From assembly GCA_964649515.1 (NCBI GenBank), contig CAZYPV010000006.1, forward strand, positions 1 to 64,000: 64,000 nt of DNA. Direction: 5' to 3'. The notes beneath the pieces were generated by a model that was not told where the DNA came from, ran no database searches, and worked only from the letters and a program-made list of their open reading frames with translations. Positions 43,653-52,286 of the stretch are shown here, piece by piece (position 1 is the stretch's first letter; each line of letters opens with the position of its first letter). This DNA comes from CALKGK01 sp964649515. Lineage in GTDB: Bacteria; Bacteroidota; Bacteroidia; Flavobacteriales_D; Sanyastnellaceae. A program made the translations under genes and the position numbers.

Positions 43653-45737
43653 ATGATAAAGATGAGAAGAATCCTGACTTTGGTGGTGGCCCTATTCACC
43701 CTAACGAATATTCAAGCGCAAGAGGTGAAGTTTTGCGGACAAACCGAACAAACCGAAAAGCTGTTCAAGCACTTTCCAGACTTGCGAAGAGACGCTGAGG
43801 ATGCCCATCAACGCCTGGAAGAAGAAACACGTGCTTTCGCTGAAGAGAGAGGTGGTGGAGACGATTTGCTCATCATTCCCATTGTATTTCACATTATCCA
43901 TGAAGGAGGTATCGAGAACATTTCTGATGAACAAGTCTATGATTGTTTGCGCATTTTGAATCGAGATTTCAGAAAGCAAAACCCCGATACCTTGCAAGTG
44001 GTGGATGAGTTTGTGGATCTGATTTCAGACATCAACATTGAATTTAGATTGGCGCAACGCGATCCGGAAGGGAATTGCACGAAAGGGATTAATCGCATTT
44101 TCTCCCCACTCACGAATGAGGGAGGATCTCAAATGAAAGACCTCATTTTTTGGCCGAGAGACATGTACATGAATGTTTGGGTGTGTAAAGATGCTGGTGG
44201 GGCTGCTGGTTATACTTATCTCCCAGGATCGGTGAACAACGGCTGGTTACAAGATCAAGACGGTATCGTGCTCTTGCACAACTATACCGGTTCCATCGGT
44301 ACAAGCTCGGTTACCCGTTCAAGAACATTGACCCATGAGGTTGGTCACTGGTTGAATTTGCGCCACCCCTGGGGAGGAACCAATGAGCCAGCGGTTGAAA
44401 GCAATTGTTTTGATGACGATGGCGTGGATGATACACCACTGACCATTGGTTGGACCTCGTGCAATTTGGACGGAGAATCATGCGGATCCTTGGACAACGT
44501 TCAGAATTATATGGACTACTCCTACTGTTCTAGAATGTTTACGCAAGGTCAACGCACCCGAATGAGGGCCGCTGCTTTCAGTGGTGTTGCAGACCGAAAC
44601 GAACTGTGGACCACCCAAAACTTGATTGATACAGGAGTGTTTGACGAAGAGCCGGTACTTTGTGCGGCAGATTTTGATGTGAGCCGACGCGTTGTATGCG
44701 TAGGAGAAGAAGTTCAGTTTATTGATCAATCGTTCAATGGGAACAACTCTTGGACGTGGGACTTGGGAGATGGGACCACCATCATCGGTCAGGATGTAGA
44801 AGTGCACCAAAATCCCGTTCACGTATTTACTGAACCGGGCTTGTATACCATCACTTTGAACACGGGTAACGGACAGGAAACAGTGGAAGAAACCAAGGAA
44901 GAGTTCTTGCTGGTTCTGGATCAAGCAGAACAAGGATTCCCCTTTGTGGAAGGTTTTGAGAATGGATTGGGGACAGACCTTTACTTCGTGAATAACCCAG
45001 CCGACGACATGGCTTTTGAGGTGAGCACCCTAGCCGCACAAACCGGATCGAGATCGCTGCGTTTGGAAAACCGAAACAACAACATCGAGTTCAACATCGA
45101 TGAGCTCCTTACACGCACTTTTAACGGGACCGAAGCTTCAGTAGTTGCTTTGCAATATTCATGGGCTTATGCAAGCAAATTCAATGAAACGGATGATCGT
45201 TTCCGAATTTACTTTTCATCGGATTGCGGTCAAACGTGGACCTTGAGAAAACAACACCGCGGTTTTAGTGATCTGCCAACAACGAGTCCTACCAACGGAA
45301 ATTTTGTGCCCGATGCGGATGAATGGGCTACAAATACCATCTTCTTTGATGACTTGGAAGACCTTACCGACAACCTTCGTTTTAAATTCTATTTTGAAGG
45401 TAGGGGTGGAAATAATTTCTATTTGGACGACATCAACATTTACGTGAACACTGTTGACGTGAACGACATTCAATCCTTGGAAAACAGCATGGTTTTGTTC
45501 CCCAACCCGTCTGAGGGCAGAACGAGCTTGAAATTTGAAAACCAAAGTGCAGTAGATGAAGCAGTGATTTACCTCACGGACGCCACAGGAAGAGTGGTAA
45601 CACAGATTTATAATAATGCTTTGCCAGTGGGATCTCATCAGTGGGATTTGGACGGCAGTGCGCTTTCATCTGGACTCTACTTTGTGGTGATGGAGCTGGA
45701 TGGGAAACGCGTGAGCAAGCGCTTGATTTTGGAATAG
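43653..45737 (+). CDS. Secreted M43-family zinc metalloprotease, T9SS cargo
   Basis: The 694-residue protein (start ATG 43653, or 43662 three codons later) has a signal peptide ending near IQAQ and a pappalysin-type M43 catalytic domain (about 60-335). The zinc site is HEVGHWLNLRH near residue 228, with asparagine at the position often held by glycine, and the Met-turn is NYMDYSYC. A PKD domain (about 340-430, WTWDLGDGT), a jelly-roll region (about 440-605, SRSLRLENRNNNIEFN and FYLDDINIYVN) and a type A sorting domain (LFPNPSEGRTSL, GLYFVVMELDG, RLILE) follow. It should degrade extracellular protein. It has its own terminator. Confidence 0.92.
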   Translation: MIKMRRILTLVVALFTLTNIQAQEVKFCGQTEQTEKLFKHFPDLRRDAEDAHQRLEEETRAFAEERGGGDDLLIIPIVFHIIHEGGIENISDEQVYDCLRILNRDFRKQNPDTLQVVDEFVDLISDINIEFRLAQRDPEGNCTKGINRIFSPLTNEGGSQMKDLIFWPRDMYMNVWVCKDAGGAAGYTYLPGSVNNGWLQDQDGIVLLHNYTGSIGTSSVTRSRTLTHEVGHWLNLRHPWGGTNEPAVESNCFDDDGVDDTPLTIGWTSCNLDGESCGSLDNVQNYMDYSYCSRMFTQGQRTRMRAAAFSGVADRNELWTTQNLIDTGVFDEEPVLCAADFDVSRRVVCVGEEVQFIDQSFNGNNSWTWDLGDGTTIIGQDVEVHQNPVHVFTEPGLYTITLNTGNGQETVEETKEEFLLVLDQAEQGFPFVEGFENGLGTDLYFVNNPADDMAFEVSTLAAQTGSRSLRLENRNNNIEFNIDELLTRTFNGTEASVVALQYSWAYASKFNETDDRFRIYFSSDCGQTWTLRKQHRGFSDLPTTSPTNGNFVPDADEWATNTIFFDDLEDLTDNLRFKFYFEGRGGNNFYLDDINIYVNTVDVNDIQSLENSMVLFPNPSEGRTSLKFENQSAVDEAVIYLTDATGRVVTQIYNNALPVGSHQWDLDGSALSSGLYFVVMELDGKRVSKRLILE

Positions 45738-45762
45738 ATCAGCATGAGAAAATATGGACAAC

Positions 45763-45792
45763 AAAAAATCCCGCTTCAAAGCGGGATTTTTT
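45763..45792 (+). terminator. Terminator after the M43 protease gene
   Basis: AAAAAATCCCGC, loop TTCAAA, GCGGGATTTTTT forms a 12-base-pair stem 25 bases after the stop codon. It is symmetrical enough to work in both directions. Confidence 0.92.
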
Positions 45793-46041
45793 GTTTTGGA
45801 AATGAGTGCGCTCAAAGGCAAGCAACAAACAGATCTCCACATTTTAGAATATGCTGTGATGTAATACCTCATTCTAAATTAAATCCCAAGTAAAAACCTC
45901 TAAGTGAGTATTTTACGCAGCATCTTCCGAAAAAAGAGACTTACTTTAGACCTAATCATCTGATCTGAAGTTCTTGTTTAGTTCGTGGTAGATCAATGGT
46001 TCTAGTGTATTTTATCTTTCTTACCGCAAAACCTAACTGCT
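45793..46041. other. Intergenic region before the XRE regulator
   Basis: With the preceding terminator this makes about 300 bases without a gene. TTTAGAAT (45843-45850) and ATTCTAAA (45871-45878) form a perfect 8-base inverted repeat with a 20-base spacer. TATCTTTC (46013-46020) is a near match to the -7 element and could drive the regulator gene. Nothing coding is seen. Confidence 0.4.
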
Positions 46042-46407
46042 TTGAACTCCATTGGTAGCAAGATTCGAATATTGAGGGAAATTCGTGAATATTCTCAAGA
46101 GTATGTTTCTGCGCAATTGGGAATTTCCCAACGTGCTTACAGTAAGATTGAGCGTGGTGAAACGGACGTGTCGTTCACCAAATTAGAGGCTCTAGCTGAA
46201 ATTTTCCAAGTAAAAACGGTTCACCTCATTTCATTGGATATTTTTCCTTGGGACGCGGAAGAAGACGCACAATTAGAAGCGAACGAGCATCGAATGTTGC
46301 AAGTCTATGTTGATCAGATCAAATACCTTCAAGAAGAAACCCGTTTCCTCCGGCAGCAAATTGAACTGCTCTCAGAACTTCTGGCTCAAAAAATGGGAAC
46401 GAATTAA
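46042..46407 (+). CDS. XRE-family helix-turn-helix regulator with coiled-coil tail
   Basis: The 121-residue DNA-binding protein has a Cro/C1-type helix-turn-helix (about 6-62) with IRILREIREYSQEYVSAQLG and ISQRAYSKIERGETDVSF, and a C-terminal helix (about 75-118, QVYVDQIKYLQEETRFLRQQ) likely to be a coiled coil for dimerisation. The start is TTG 46042. It stands alone, with no phage or toxin partner. Its stop codon overlaps the end of the convergent outer-membrane barrel gene by 4 bases. Its target is unknown; the inverted repeat upstream would be a candidate for autoregulation. Confidence 0.87.
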   Translation: MNSIGSKIRILREIREYSQEYVSAQLGISQRAYSKIERGETDVSFTKLEALAEIFQVKTVHLISLDIFPWDAEEDAQLEANEHRMLQVYVDQIKYLQEETRFLRQQIELLSELLAQKMGTN

Positions 46408-47217
46408 AACAAGAAACAATACCCCGCACCGATGCCCAAAATGATGGCATTGGAATCTATGTTGTCGGTGGATTCCACGGTTTCGGAAAAATTGAAGGTT
46501 CCAACGATGTTTTTGATATCGTAGGTCACCGTATTGGCTCTAAAAAGGGTGTTGAGGTTGAAGCTCAGGTGCCCTTTTGAAAGTGGATAAAGCAACTTCA
46601 CCCCAGCCATGGCTGAGAAGCCAATCGAGGTTTGAGGGCGATATTCATACCTCGTTGTAATCACTGTTTGCGGTAAAACCCAAGAAAAATTGTAGTCGGG
46701 AACGGTTAGGGCATTCAAACCCAAATTCAGACCGGTTCTCACGAATAAACGTTGGTAGCTCCCTTGGTAACTGATACCGGGCATGAAACTGAAACTATTG
46801 TAGGCACCATTCACTGTGCTCGATTTAAAATCGGCCATTAAGCCTGAAAAAAACGAGTTCTGGAAATCTCCTCGATCGAGTGCATTGGAGTGGTAGCTGA
46901 CCATGAAGTTCACTCCAACACTGCGACTAATGGGGAGGGTTCCTGAGAGATTTGTGTAAAAGCCCAAGCGAGCGAAACCTGCATCTTCGCCCGAAGTGAG
47001 AGCAAAATTTCCAAGAGGTAAGCCAATACCAGCGTCAATTTCAATTTGAGGTGCGAGAAAAGGCAAAGGTTCGNNNNNNNNNNNNNNNNNNNNNNNNNNN
47101 NNNNNNNNNNNNNNNNNNNNNNNNNNNNNNNNNNNNNNNNNNNNNNNNNNNNNNNNNNNNNNNNNNNNNNNNNCAAAGGAGAATGAGGGAGAAAGTGAGG
47201 TAAAAGAATGATCGCAT
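46404..47217 (-). CDS. Outer-membrane beta-barrel protein interrupted by an assembly gap
   Basis: The 3' part (46404-47073, about 222 codons) encodes alternating amphipathic strands such as IEIDAGIGLPLGNFAL, GLNLGLNALTV and IILGIGAGYCFLF, ending in phenylalanine as barrels do. On the other side of 100 N, ATG 47217 begins MRSFFYLTFSLILL, a typical signal-peptide start. The two parts are in different frames across exactly 100 bases, so the gap size is nominal; a real gap that is a multiple of three restores one gene. An open frame read through the N from 47282 is an artefact. Function is unknown. Confidence 0.75.
47074..47173. other. Assembly gap (100 N)
   Basis: Exactly 100 undetermined bases, a conventional placeholder for a scaffold join of unknown length. 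It falls inside the barrel gene. Confidence 0.99.
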
Positions 47218-47281
47218 GGTGTGGTTTGTTGATTATGGTGTGGTGAAATTAACCATTCTTTTTGAGTTAGGCCCAGCAACA

Positions 47282-47317
47282 AAAAAAGCCGTTCCTCCCA
47301 AAAGAGAAACGGCTTTT
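47282..47317 (-). terminator. Terminator after the small secreted protein gene
   Basis: AAAAAGCCGTT and AACGGCTTTTT pair across a loop of about 13 bases. The minus strand has a run of seven T. It ends the two-gene operon 47337-48695. Confidence 0.82.
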
Positions 47318-47336
47318 TATCGTCAATAAATTTGTT

Positions 47337-47771
47337 CTAGCTCTCCTTGGAGCCAACCATTACAGATACACATCCTTCGTGGATCAGTGCTCCGCTGGTT
47401 TCCGACTCCGGAACACGGATCCTCACAATGAGTTGTTGCGTGCTCGCTACTTTAAAGTCGAAAGTGCTTTTGTTTTCTTCGTTGTCTTTGTTGCTGTAAA
47501 TCAACTCTTCGTCGGTATCGAGAATTTCGAATTCCAAATCGCCCAAAACCGGGTGCCCACATACCAAAAGACGGTATTCTTTGTCGGCATAAAACGTAAG
47601 GAGTAATTCAGCTTCGTCGCCAGGAATAAGAACGGCACTGTTGAAGTTGTCGTTCTGAATGTAACCCTCAAGTTGAGGCAGGCACTTCTTTTTGGTGAAG
47701 CTTCTGCATTGACTGAACGCAGCCAACGGCAACATGACGAGAATAGGGAGGATATATTTTAAATACTTCAT
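47337..47771 (-). CDS. Small exported protein of unknown function
   Basis: The 144-residue protein has a signal peptide (KYLKYILPILVMLPLAAFSQ) followed by a cysteine-containing segment CRSFTKKKCLPQLEGYIQ and a predicted beta-sandwich (VLIPGDEAELLLTFYADKEY, LDTDEELIYSNKDN, QLIVRIRVPE). It has four cysteines after the signal peptide. I do not recognise a named family. It lies 13 bases after the lipoprotein gene and is followed by a terminator, so the two form an operon, perhaps of a periplasmic or outer-membrane complex. Confidence 0.8.
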   Translation of the reverse strand: MKYLKYILPILVMLPLAAFSQCRSFTKKKCLPQLEGYIQNDNFNSAVLIPGDEAELLLTFYADKEYRLLVCGHPVLGDLEFEILDTDEELIYSNKDNEENKSTFDFKVASTQQLIVRIRVPESETSGALIHEGCVSVMVGSKES

Positions 47772-47783
47772 CGTTCTGTTCTT

Positions 47784-48695
47784 TTATTGGATGTATTGAT
47801 TGCGTACTTCTTGAATCTTCGCTTTAATGCTGTCCATGGTAGCATCAGATACATTGGTGCTCGATGCACCACCTATAACCATTGTACCGCTCTCGTCTTT
47901 AGAAGTTTCAGTTTTTTCCTTATTTATTTCCACTTGGTCAAAGAGGGCTTGAATTTCCATCAAATCTGCTTTCACTGGAGCGAGATCTTCAGCATTCTCA
48001 TAGCTACTCACAAGGGCAATAAGGTCTTTCAAAGAATACTTTTGCTCTGCGATTCGTTGAGCAAGCGCATCGTTGTCTGGCGTTACATGGCTTGTGGCGA
48101 GATAGAGTCCTTCAACCCAACCTCCAACAATTACCAATGCCGAAACCTCTTCGCGTTCACCTTCTTTGAGGTAACCGTTCAAAGACCAGTAAGCATCACT
48201 CACGATGGTCAACAAAGAATCGCGGTTATTGCGGTTTTCGTTCACACGCTCAATGATGTTGTTATCGATGGCATCTTCTACATTCAGCTTTTTGGCCAAA
48301 CCGCGCGCTGCAGACAAATACAAAATGCTTTGTTGCTGCTGATCAAACATGCTGGCATAGCTCAAATCGGCACCGTAAACACCCAAATTGAGGGCTTGTT
48401 TTGCCACTGAAGTATATTCTTCAGACTTCTCCGTGGGGTTGAGGATGCTGCTGTCGAAATCTGCTCCTGATTTTCGAATTAAGGAAGCCATTTCCATGGG
48501 CGATGGGATGGTGTAGAAAATTTGCTTTACAGCTTCTCTACGCTCAGGATTTTCCTGGGCCTCTTGATCGTTGACTGAGATTTCTGGAGAAGCACTCTCT
48601 TCGTGCCCCTGCCCGCTATCGCCGCAGGAGGTTAAAAAGACGCTTCCAGATACAGCAAGAATCAAGGATAGGTGGATCAATTTCTTGGTGATCAT
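47784..48695 (-). CDS. Lipoprotein of unknown function
   Basis: The 303-residue protein starts at ATG 48695 (ITKKLIHLSLILAVSGSVFL) and has a lipobox LTSC; the upstream in-frame ATG 48716 adds seven residues. After an acidic linker it is mostly helical, with the recognisable stretch IFYTIPSPMEMASLIRKSG, LNLGVYGADLSYASMFDQQQ and LVIVGGWVEGLYLAT, features shared by uncharacterised Bacteroidota lipoproteins. It precedes the small exported protein by 13 bases and has a TAnnTTTG promoter element upstream. Confidence 0.82.
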   Translation of the reverse strand: MITKKLIHLSLILAVSGSVFLTSCGDSGQGHEESASPEISVNDQEAQENPERREAVKQIFYTIPSPMEMASLIRKSGADFDSSILNPTEKSEEYTSVAKQALNLGVYGADLSYASMFDQQQQSILYLSAARGLAKKLNVEDAIDNNIIERVNENRNNRDSLLTIVSDAYWSLNGYLKEGEREEVSALVIVGGWVEGLYLATSHVTPDNDALAQRIAEQKYSLKDLIALVSSYENAEDLAPVKADLMEIQALFDQVEINKEKTETSKDESGTMVIGGASSTNVSDATMDSIKAKIQEVRNQYIQ

Positions 48696-48745
48696 ATTAC
48701 TTCTTTTAGTGTTCATGATGGTGCACTATGGCTAGGTTAAAGTAC

Positions 48746-48817
48746 GTAGCTCTTTTGAAGCTACAGGTTTAATTCTTAAAAGTTTTTAAAGTAGTGGTGT
48801 TCATCAGAACAAAGATA
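48746..48817 (-). promoter_or_regulatory. Promoter element and leader hairpin of the lipoprotein operon
   Basis: TATCTTTG on the minus strand (48810-48817) matches TAnnTTTG exactly, without a clear -33 box. The leader of about 105 bases contains GTAGCT (48746-48751) and AGCTAC (48759-48764), which can form a hairpin about 50 bases before the start codon. Confidence 0.4.
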
Positions 48818-48878
48818 AACGTCCAAAACTCTAGCCCCTTCTCGTTACTGGCCAATGACTTGTAGTTCTTTTCCTACA

Positions 48879-51665
48879 TCAATGCGCTTCTAACCAGTTG
48901 TGGCCTTGATCGATTTCTACGGATAAAGGAACAATAAGTTTCACCGCACCTTCCATTTCTTTCTGAATGATGGGTGAAATGAGGTCGATTTCATCTTTAT
49001 GGGCATCAAAAACGAGTTCATCGTGCACTTGCATGATCATTTGAGACTTGAAATTACGCTCCTTAAAGATCTTGTGCAGGTTCACCATGGCTACTTTAAT
49101 CACATCGGCCGCAGAACCCTGAATAGGAGCATTGATGGCATTCCGCTCAGCAAATCCTCTCACTACGGCATTGCTCGAGTTGATGTCTTTCAAATACCTT
49201 CTCCGGCCCATGATGGTTTCCACATAACCGTGCTCTTTAGCAAAGGCAATGTTGGCGTCCTGATAGGCTTTCAAACTAGCAAATTCCTTGTAATATTGAT
49301 CGATGATTTCCTTCGACTCTCGCCGCGAGATGTTCAAATTTTGAGCTAAACCAAAAGCTCCTTGTCCGTAAATGATTCCAAAGTTCACAGCCTTGGCCTT
49401 GGATCGCATTTCGCGGTCAACTTCCTCAATGGGCACTCCAAATACTTTCGCTGCGGTGGCGGCATGGATGTCTTTTCCCTCGTTGAAAGCCAAACACATT
49501 CCTTCGTCTTTACTCAATGCGGCAATGATTCTCAATTCCACTTGCGAATAATCGGCCGCGAGCAAAACGTGATCCTCATCTCGCGGAATAAATGCTTTCC
49601 GTATTTCCCGACCCTCCGCACTTCGAATAGGAATGTTCTGCAAATTGGGATTGTTGGAACTCAATCGTCCCGTTGCAGCTACGGTTTGCATGTAGTTGGT
49701 GTGCAATCGCCCCGTACTTTCATTCACCAAGGTTGGAAGTGGATCAACGTAGGTGGATTTCAACTTTTTGAGTTGACGGTATTGCAAGATTTTCGGTACA
49801 ATCTCGTGGTCGTTCAAGTGCTTGCTCAAAACGTCTTCTCCAGTAGAATACTGGCCTGTTTTGGTTTTTTTCGCCTTGCTCGAGATGGCGAGCTTTTCAA
49901 AAAGAATTGGACCCAGCTGCTTGGGCGAGTCCACATTGAAGTTCTCTCCAGCGAGCTCCTGAATTTCTCCTTCCAAACGATCAACCTTTTCACCCAGTTC
50001 CAAAGAATACGCTTTGAGGGTGTCCACATCGAGGTTGACACCCACTTGTTCAATGTCGCAAAGCACACGAAGCAAGGGGATTTCTAGCTCATGGAACAGT
50101 TTTTTAATCGGTTCTTGGGAAGTTTCTTTTTCAAAGATGTTTTTGAGGCGAAGGGTGATGTCAGCATCTTCCGCCGCATAATCAGAGATGGCTTGTGGTT
50201 CCAAATCGGCCATGCTCAATTGGTTCTTCCCTTTTTTCCCAATGAGGGTTTCGATGCTCACAGGGCGATAGTTCAAATAGGTTTCAGCCAGAAAATCCAT
50301 GCCGTGCTTGGAGTCAGGATTCATGAGATAATGGGCCAGCATGGTGTCGTATAGCTTGTTCTTCACCTCATAGCCGTTCCGCGCCAAAACCTTGAGGTCG
50401 TACTTCAAGTTCTGACCAATCATGGTTTTTTCTTCATCCATAAAAAGCGGGGCAAAGGCATTCATGATTTCTGACTGTCGTTCCATCAAGGGGACGTAAT
50501 ATGCCTCACCTTCCTGAATGGAGAACGACATGCCCACGAGTTGAGCATCCATCGCTTCGAGTTCGCTCGTTTCGGTGTCAAAACAGTATTCATTCACCTT
50601 CAAAAGCTGCTCCAAAAGGGATTTTTGAGCTTCTTCAGTGTCGCAAAAATGGTACTTGTGCTCACTGTTTTCAATGGTTTTCATCTCTTGTGGCGTCAAC
50701 ACGGCTTCTTCCTGTTCGTCGCTGGAAGCAGCGTCACCAAACAAGGAGAACTGTTCACCTTCAGCAGGAGCACTGAGGTCTTCTCCCAAAACACGCTTGC
50801 TCAAGGTTCTAAATTCCAATTCCGCAAAGACTTCGCGCAAAAGATCTTTATCCATGGGAGTCATCACCATGTCTTCAAAATCGGGTTGGTATTCGAGATC
50901 CGTTTTGATCGTTGCAAGTTGTTTGGAGAGCAATCCTTGTTCTGCGAAGTTCTCCACGTTTTCTTTTTGCTTGCCTTTCAGTTCATGAGTGTTCGCAATG
51001 AGCGACTCAACACTGCCATATTTAGCGATGAGTTTTTTAGCCGTTTTTTCACCAATTCCCGGAATACCAGGGATGTTATCTACGGCATCGCCTTGCAATC
51101 CAAGGATGTCAATCACCTGCATGGGGTGTTCTACTTCAAAGCGTTCCTTCACTTCAGGGACTCCCCAAATCTCGGCGGGCTTTCCGCTTCTCCCCGGTCG
51201 GAACATGAAGATGTTGTCCGACACCAACTGCGCGTAGTCCTTGTCGGGGGTCATCATGTAGGTGAGGTAGCCTTCTTTTTCTGCGATTTTAGCAATGTGA
51301 CCAATGACGTCATCGGCTTCGTAACCTTCTTTCATGATGATGGGAACCCCAAAGCCTTTGAGGATTTTGAAAACGAGCGGAACAGAAAGTTTGATGTCTT
51401 CTGGCGTTTCATCGCGGTTGGCTTTGTATTCAGCAAACATGTCATTTCTGAAGTTGCCCCCAGGAGGATCAAAAACCACAGCAAGGTGGGAGGGTTTTTC
51501 ATTGTTAATAACGTCCAAAAGCACATTGGTGAAGCCAAACATGGCCGAGGTATTCAGGCCTTTTGAATTGATTCTAGGGGTGCGAATGAAGGCGTAATAC
51601 GCTCTGAAAATAAGGGCGTAGGCATCGAGAAGAAAGAGTTTGTTGTCGTGTTCCTGAGATCTCAT
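48879..51665 (-). CDS. polA: DNA polymerase I
   Basis: The 928-residue repair and Okazaki-fragment polymerase starts at ATG 51665 (RSQEHDNKLFLLDAYALIFR), seven codons inside the longest frame. It has a 5'-3' exonuclease domain (about 10-300, TPDKDYAQLV and GIPGIGEKTAKKL), a 3'-5' exonuclease domain (about 345-530) that keeps its acidic residues (FDTETSEL), and the polymerase domain with motif A DYSQVELRIIA, motif B RSKAKAVNFGIIYGQGAFG and motif C QVHDELVFDA. Both proofreading and nick translation should therefore be active. It is followed by about 160 bases without genes and preceded by DUF2480 and dxs on the same strand. Confidence 0.97.
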   Translation of the reverse strand: MRSQEHDNKLFLLDAYALIFRAYYAFIRTPRINSKGLNTSAMFGFTNVLLDVINNEKPSHLAVVFDPPGGNFRNDMFAEYKANRDETPEDIKLSVPLVFKILKGFGVPIIMKEGYEADDVIGHIAKIAEKEGYLTYMMTPDKDYAQLVSDNIFMFRPGRSGKPAEIWGVPEVKERFEVEHPMQVIDILGLQGDAVDNIPGIPGIGEKTAKKLIAKYGSVESLIANTHELKGKQKENVENFAEQGLLSKQLATIKTDLEYQPDFEDMVMTPMDKDLLREVFAELEFRTLSKRVLGEDLSAPAEGEQFSLFGDAASSDEQEEAVLTPQEMKTIENSEHKYHFCDTEEAQKSLLEQLLKVNEYCFDTETSELEAMDAQLVGMSFSIQEGEAYYVPLMERQSEIMNAFAPLFMDEEKTMIGQNLKYDLKVLARNGYEVKNKLYDTMLAHYLMNPDSKHGMDFLAETYLNYRPVSIETLIGKKGKNQLSMADLEPQAISDYAAEDADITLRLKNIFEKETSQEPIKKLFHELEIPLLRVLCDIEQVGVNLDVDTLKAYSLELGEKVDRLEGEIQELAGENFNVDSPKQLGPILFEKLAISSKAKKTKTGQYSTGEDVLSKHLNDHEIVPKILQYRQLKKLKSTYVDPLPTLVNESTGRLHTNYMQTVAATGRLSSNNPNLQNIPIRSAEGREIRKAFIPRDEDHVLLAADYSQVELRIIAALSKDEGMCLAFNEGKDIHAATAAKVFGVPIEEVDREMRSKAKAVNFGIIYGQGAFGLAQNLNISRRESKEIIDQYYKEFASLKAYQDANIAFAKEHGYVETIMGRRRYLKDINSSNAVVRGFAERNAINAPIQGSAADVIKVAMVNLHKIFKERNFKSQMIMQVHDELVFDAHKDEIDLISPIIQKEMEGAVKLIVPLSVEIDQGHNWLEAH

Positions 51666-51779
51666 ACTTAAGGATTGAGATGGCAAGTTACGGAATCACT
51701 TTCGAGTATTTCGAGGGATTTTGTGAAGGAAAAAGAGAGCAATGCAAAAGACCCATTTTCTGGGGTTTACGAGCGGCAT

Positions 51780-52286
51780 TTACTTCTTCTTTTTGTACAC
51801 CGGAACGGTAGAACACGGTTCTCCAAACATGAGCGATTTGACTTTGGATTGGATTTTACTTACCAACATTCCGTAGGCAAAGTCGGGCACGTTTCCATCG
51901 TTACACCCTTTAATCACTACCCGTACATCTTCCAATGAATCTACGTCAAAGTTGGCAATGCCTTGAGCGTATAAGATGTTGGAGAGTTCTTCAGGTCTGC
52001 AATTGACGCAGTTTTTCGCGATGCCCACCAAGGCACTGCTCACCAACATGTAAGCCCAAAGCGGAATGATGGCATCGCTTGAACAGTATACAGCTACGTG
52101 TTTTCCGCGGTACTCCTCCCAATTGTTCTCCTTTACCCAAGTTCGAAAATCACTTTCTTTGAGCACAAGTCCTTGCCAAAGCAGCGGGGCGAGATCGATT
52201 TGGGTCATCTCCTCATCAACAAACCATTCCGCCAAGTCGAGGGTGTACAAGCCACTTTTCGCAACTTTGTTGACGATTTCAGACAT
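51780..52286 (-). CDS. DUF2480-family protein
   Basis: The 168-residue cytoplasmic protein matches the Bacteroidota-specific DUF2480 family: it begins EIVNKVAKSGLYTLDLAEWF, has AVYCSSDAIIPLWAYMLV and VVIKGCNDGNVP, and ends GEPCSTVPVYKKKK, with conserved cysteines. Function is unknown. Its start codon shares one base with the stop of dxs, so translation is coupled. It may be part of metabolism linked to isoprenoid synthesis, but this is only neighbourhood inference. Confidence 0.9.
   Translation of the reverse strand: MSEIVNKVAKSGLYTLDLAEWFVDEEMTQIDLAPLLWQGLVLKESDFRTWVKENNWEEYRGKHVAVYCSSDAIIPLWAYMLVSSALVGIAKNCVNCRPEELSNILYAQGIANFDVDSLEDVRVVIKGCNDGNVPDFAYGMLVSKIQSKVKSLMFGEPCSTVPVYKKKK

Noticed and set aside
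46404..47282. Open frame reading through the N run, starting MLLGLTQKEWL
   Set aside because: The gap is of nominal length and this start lacks a signal peptide. MRSFFYLTFSLILL at 47217 is the better start in another frame.
50541..51566. 341-codon plus-strand open frame opposite polA
   Set aside because: Long, but antisense to the well-conserved exonuclease domain of polA and with no recognisable motif.
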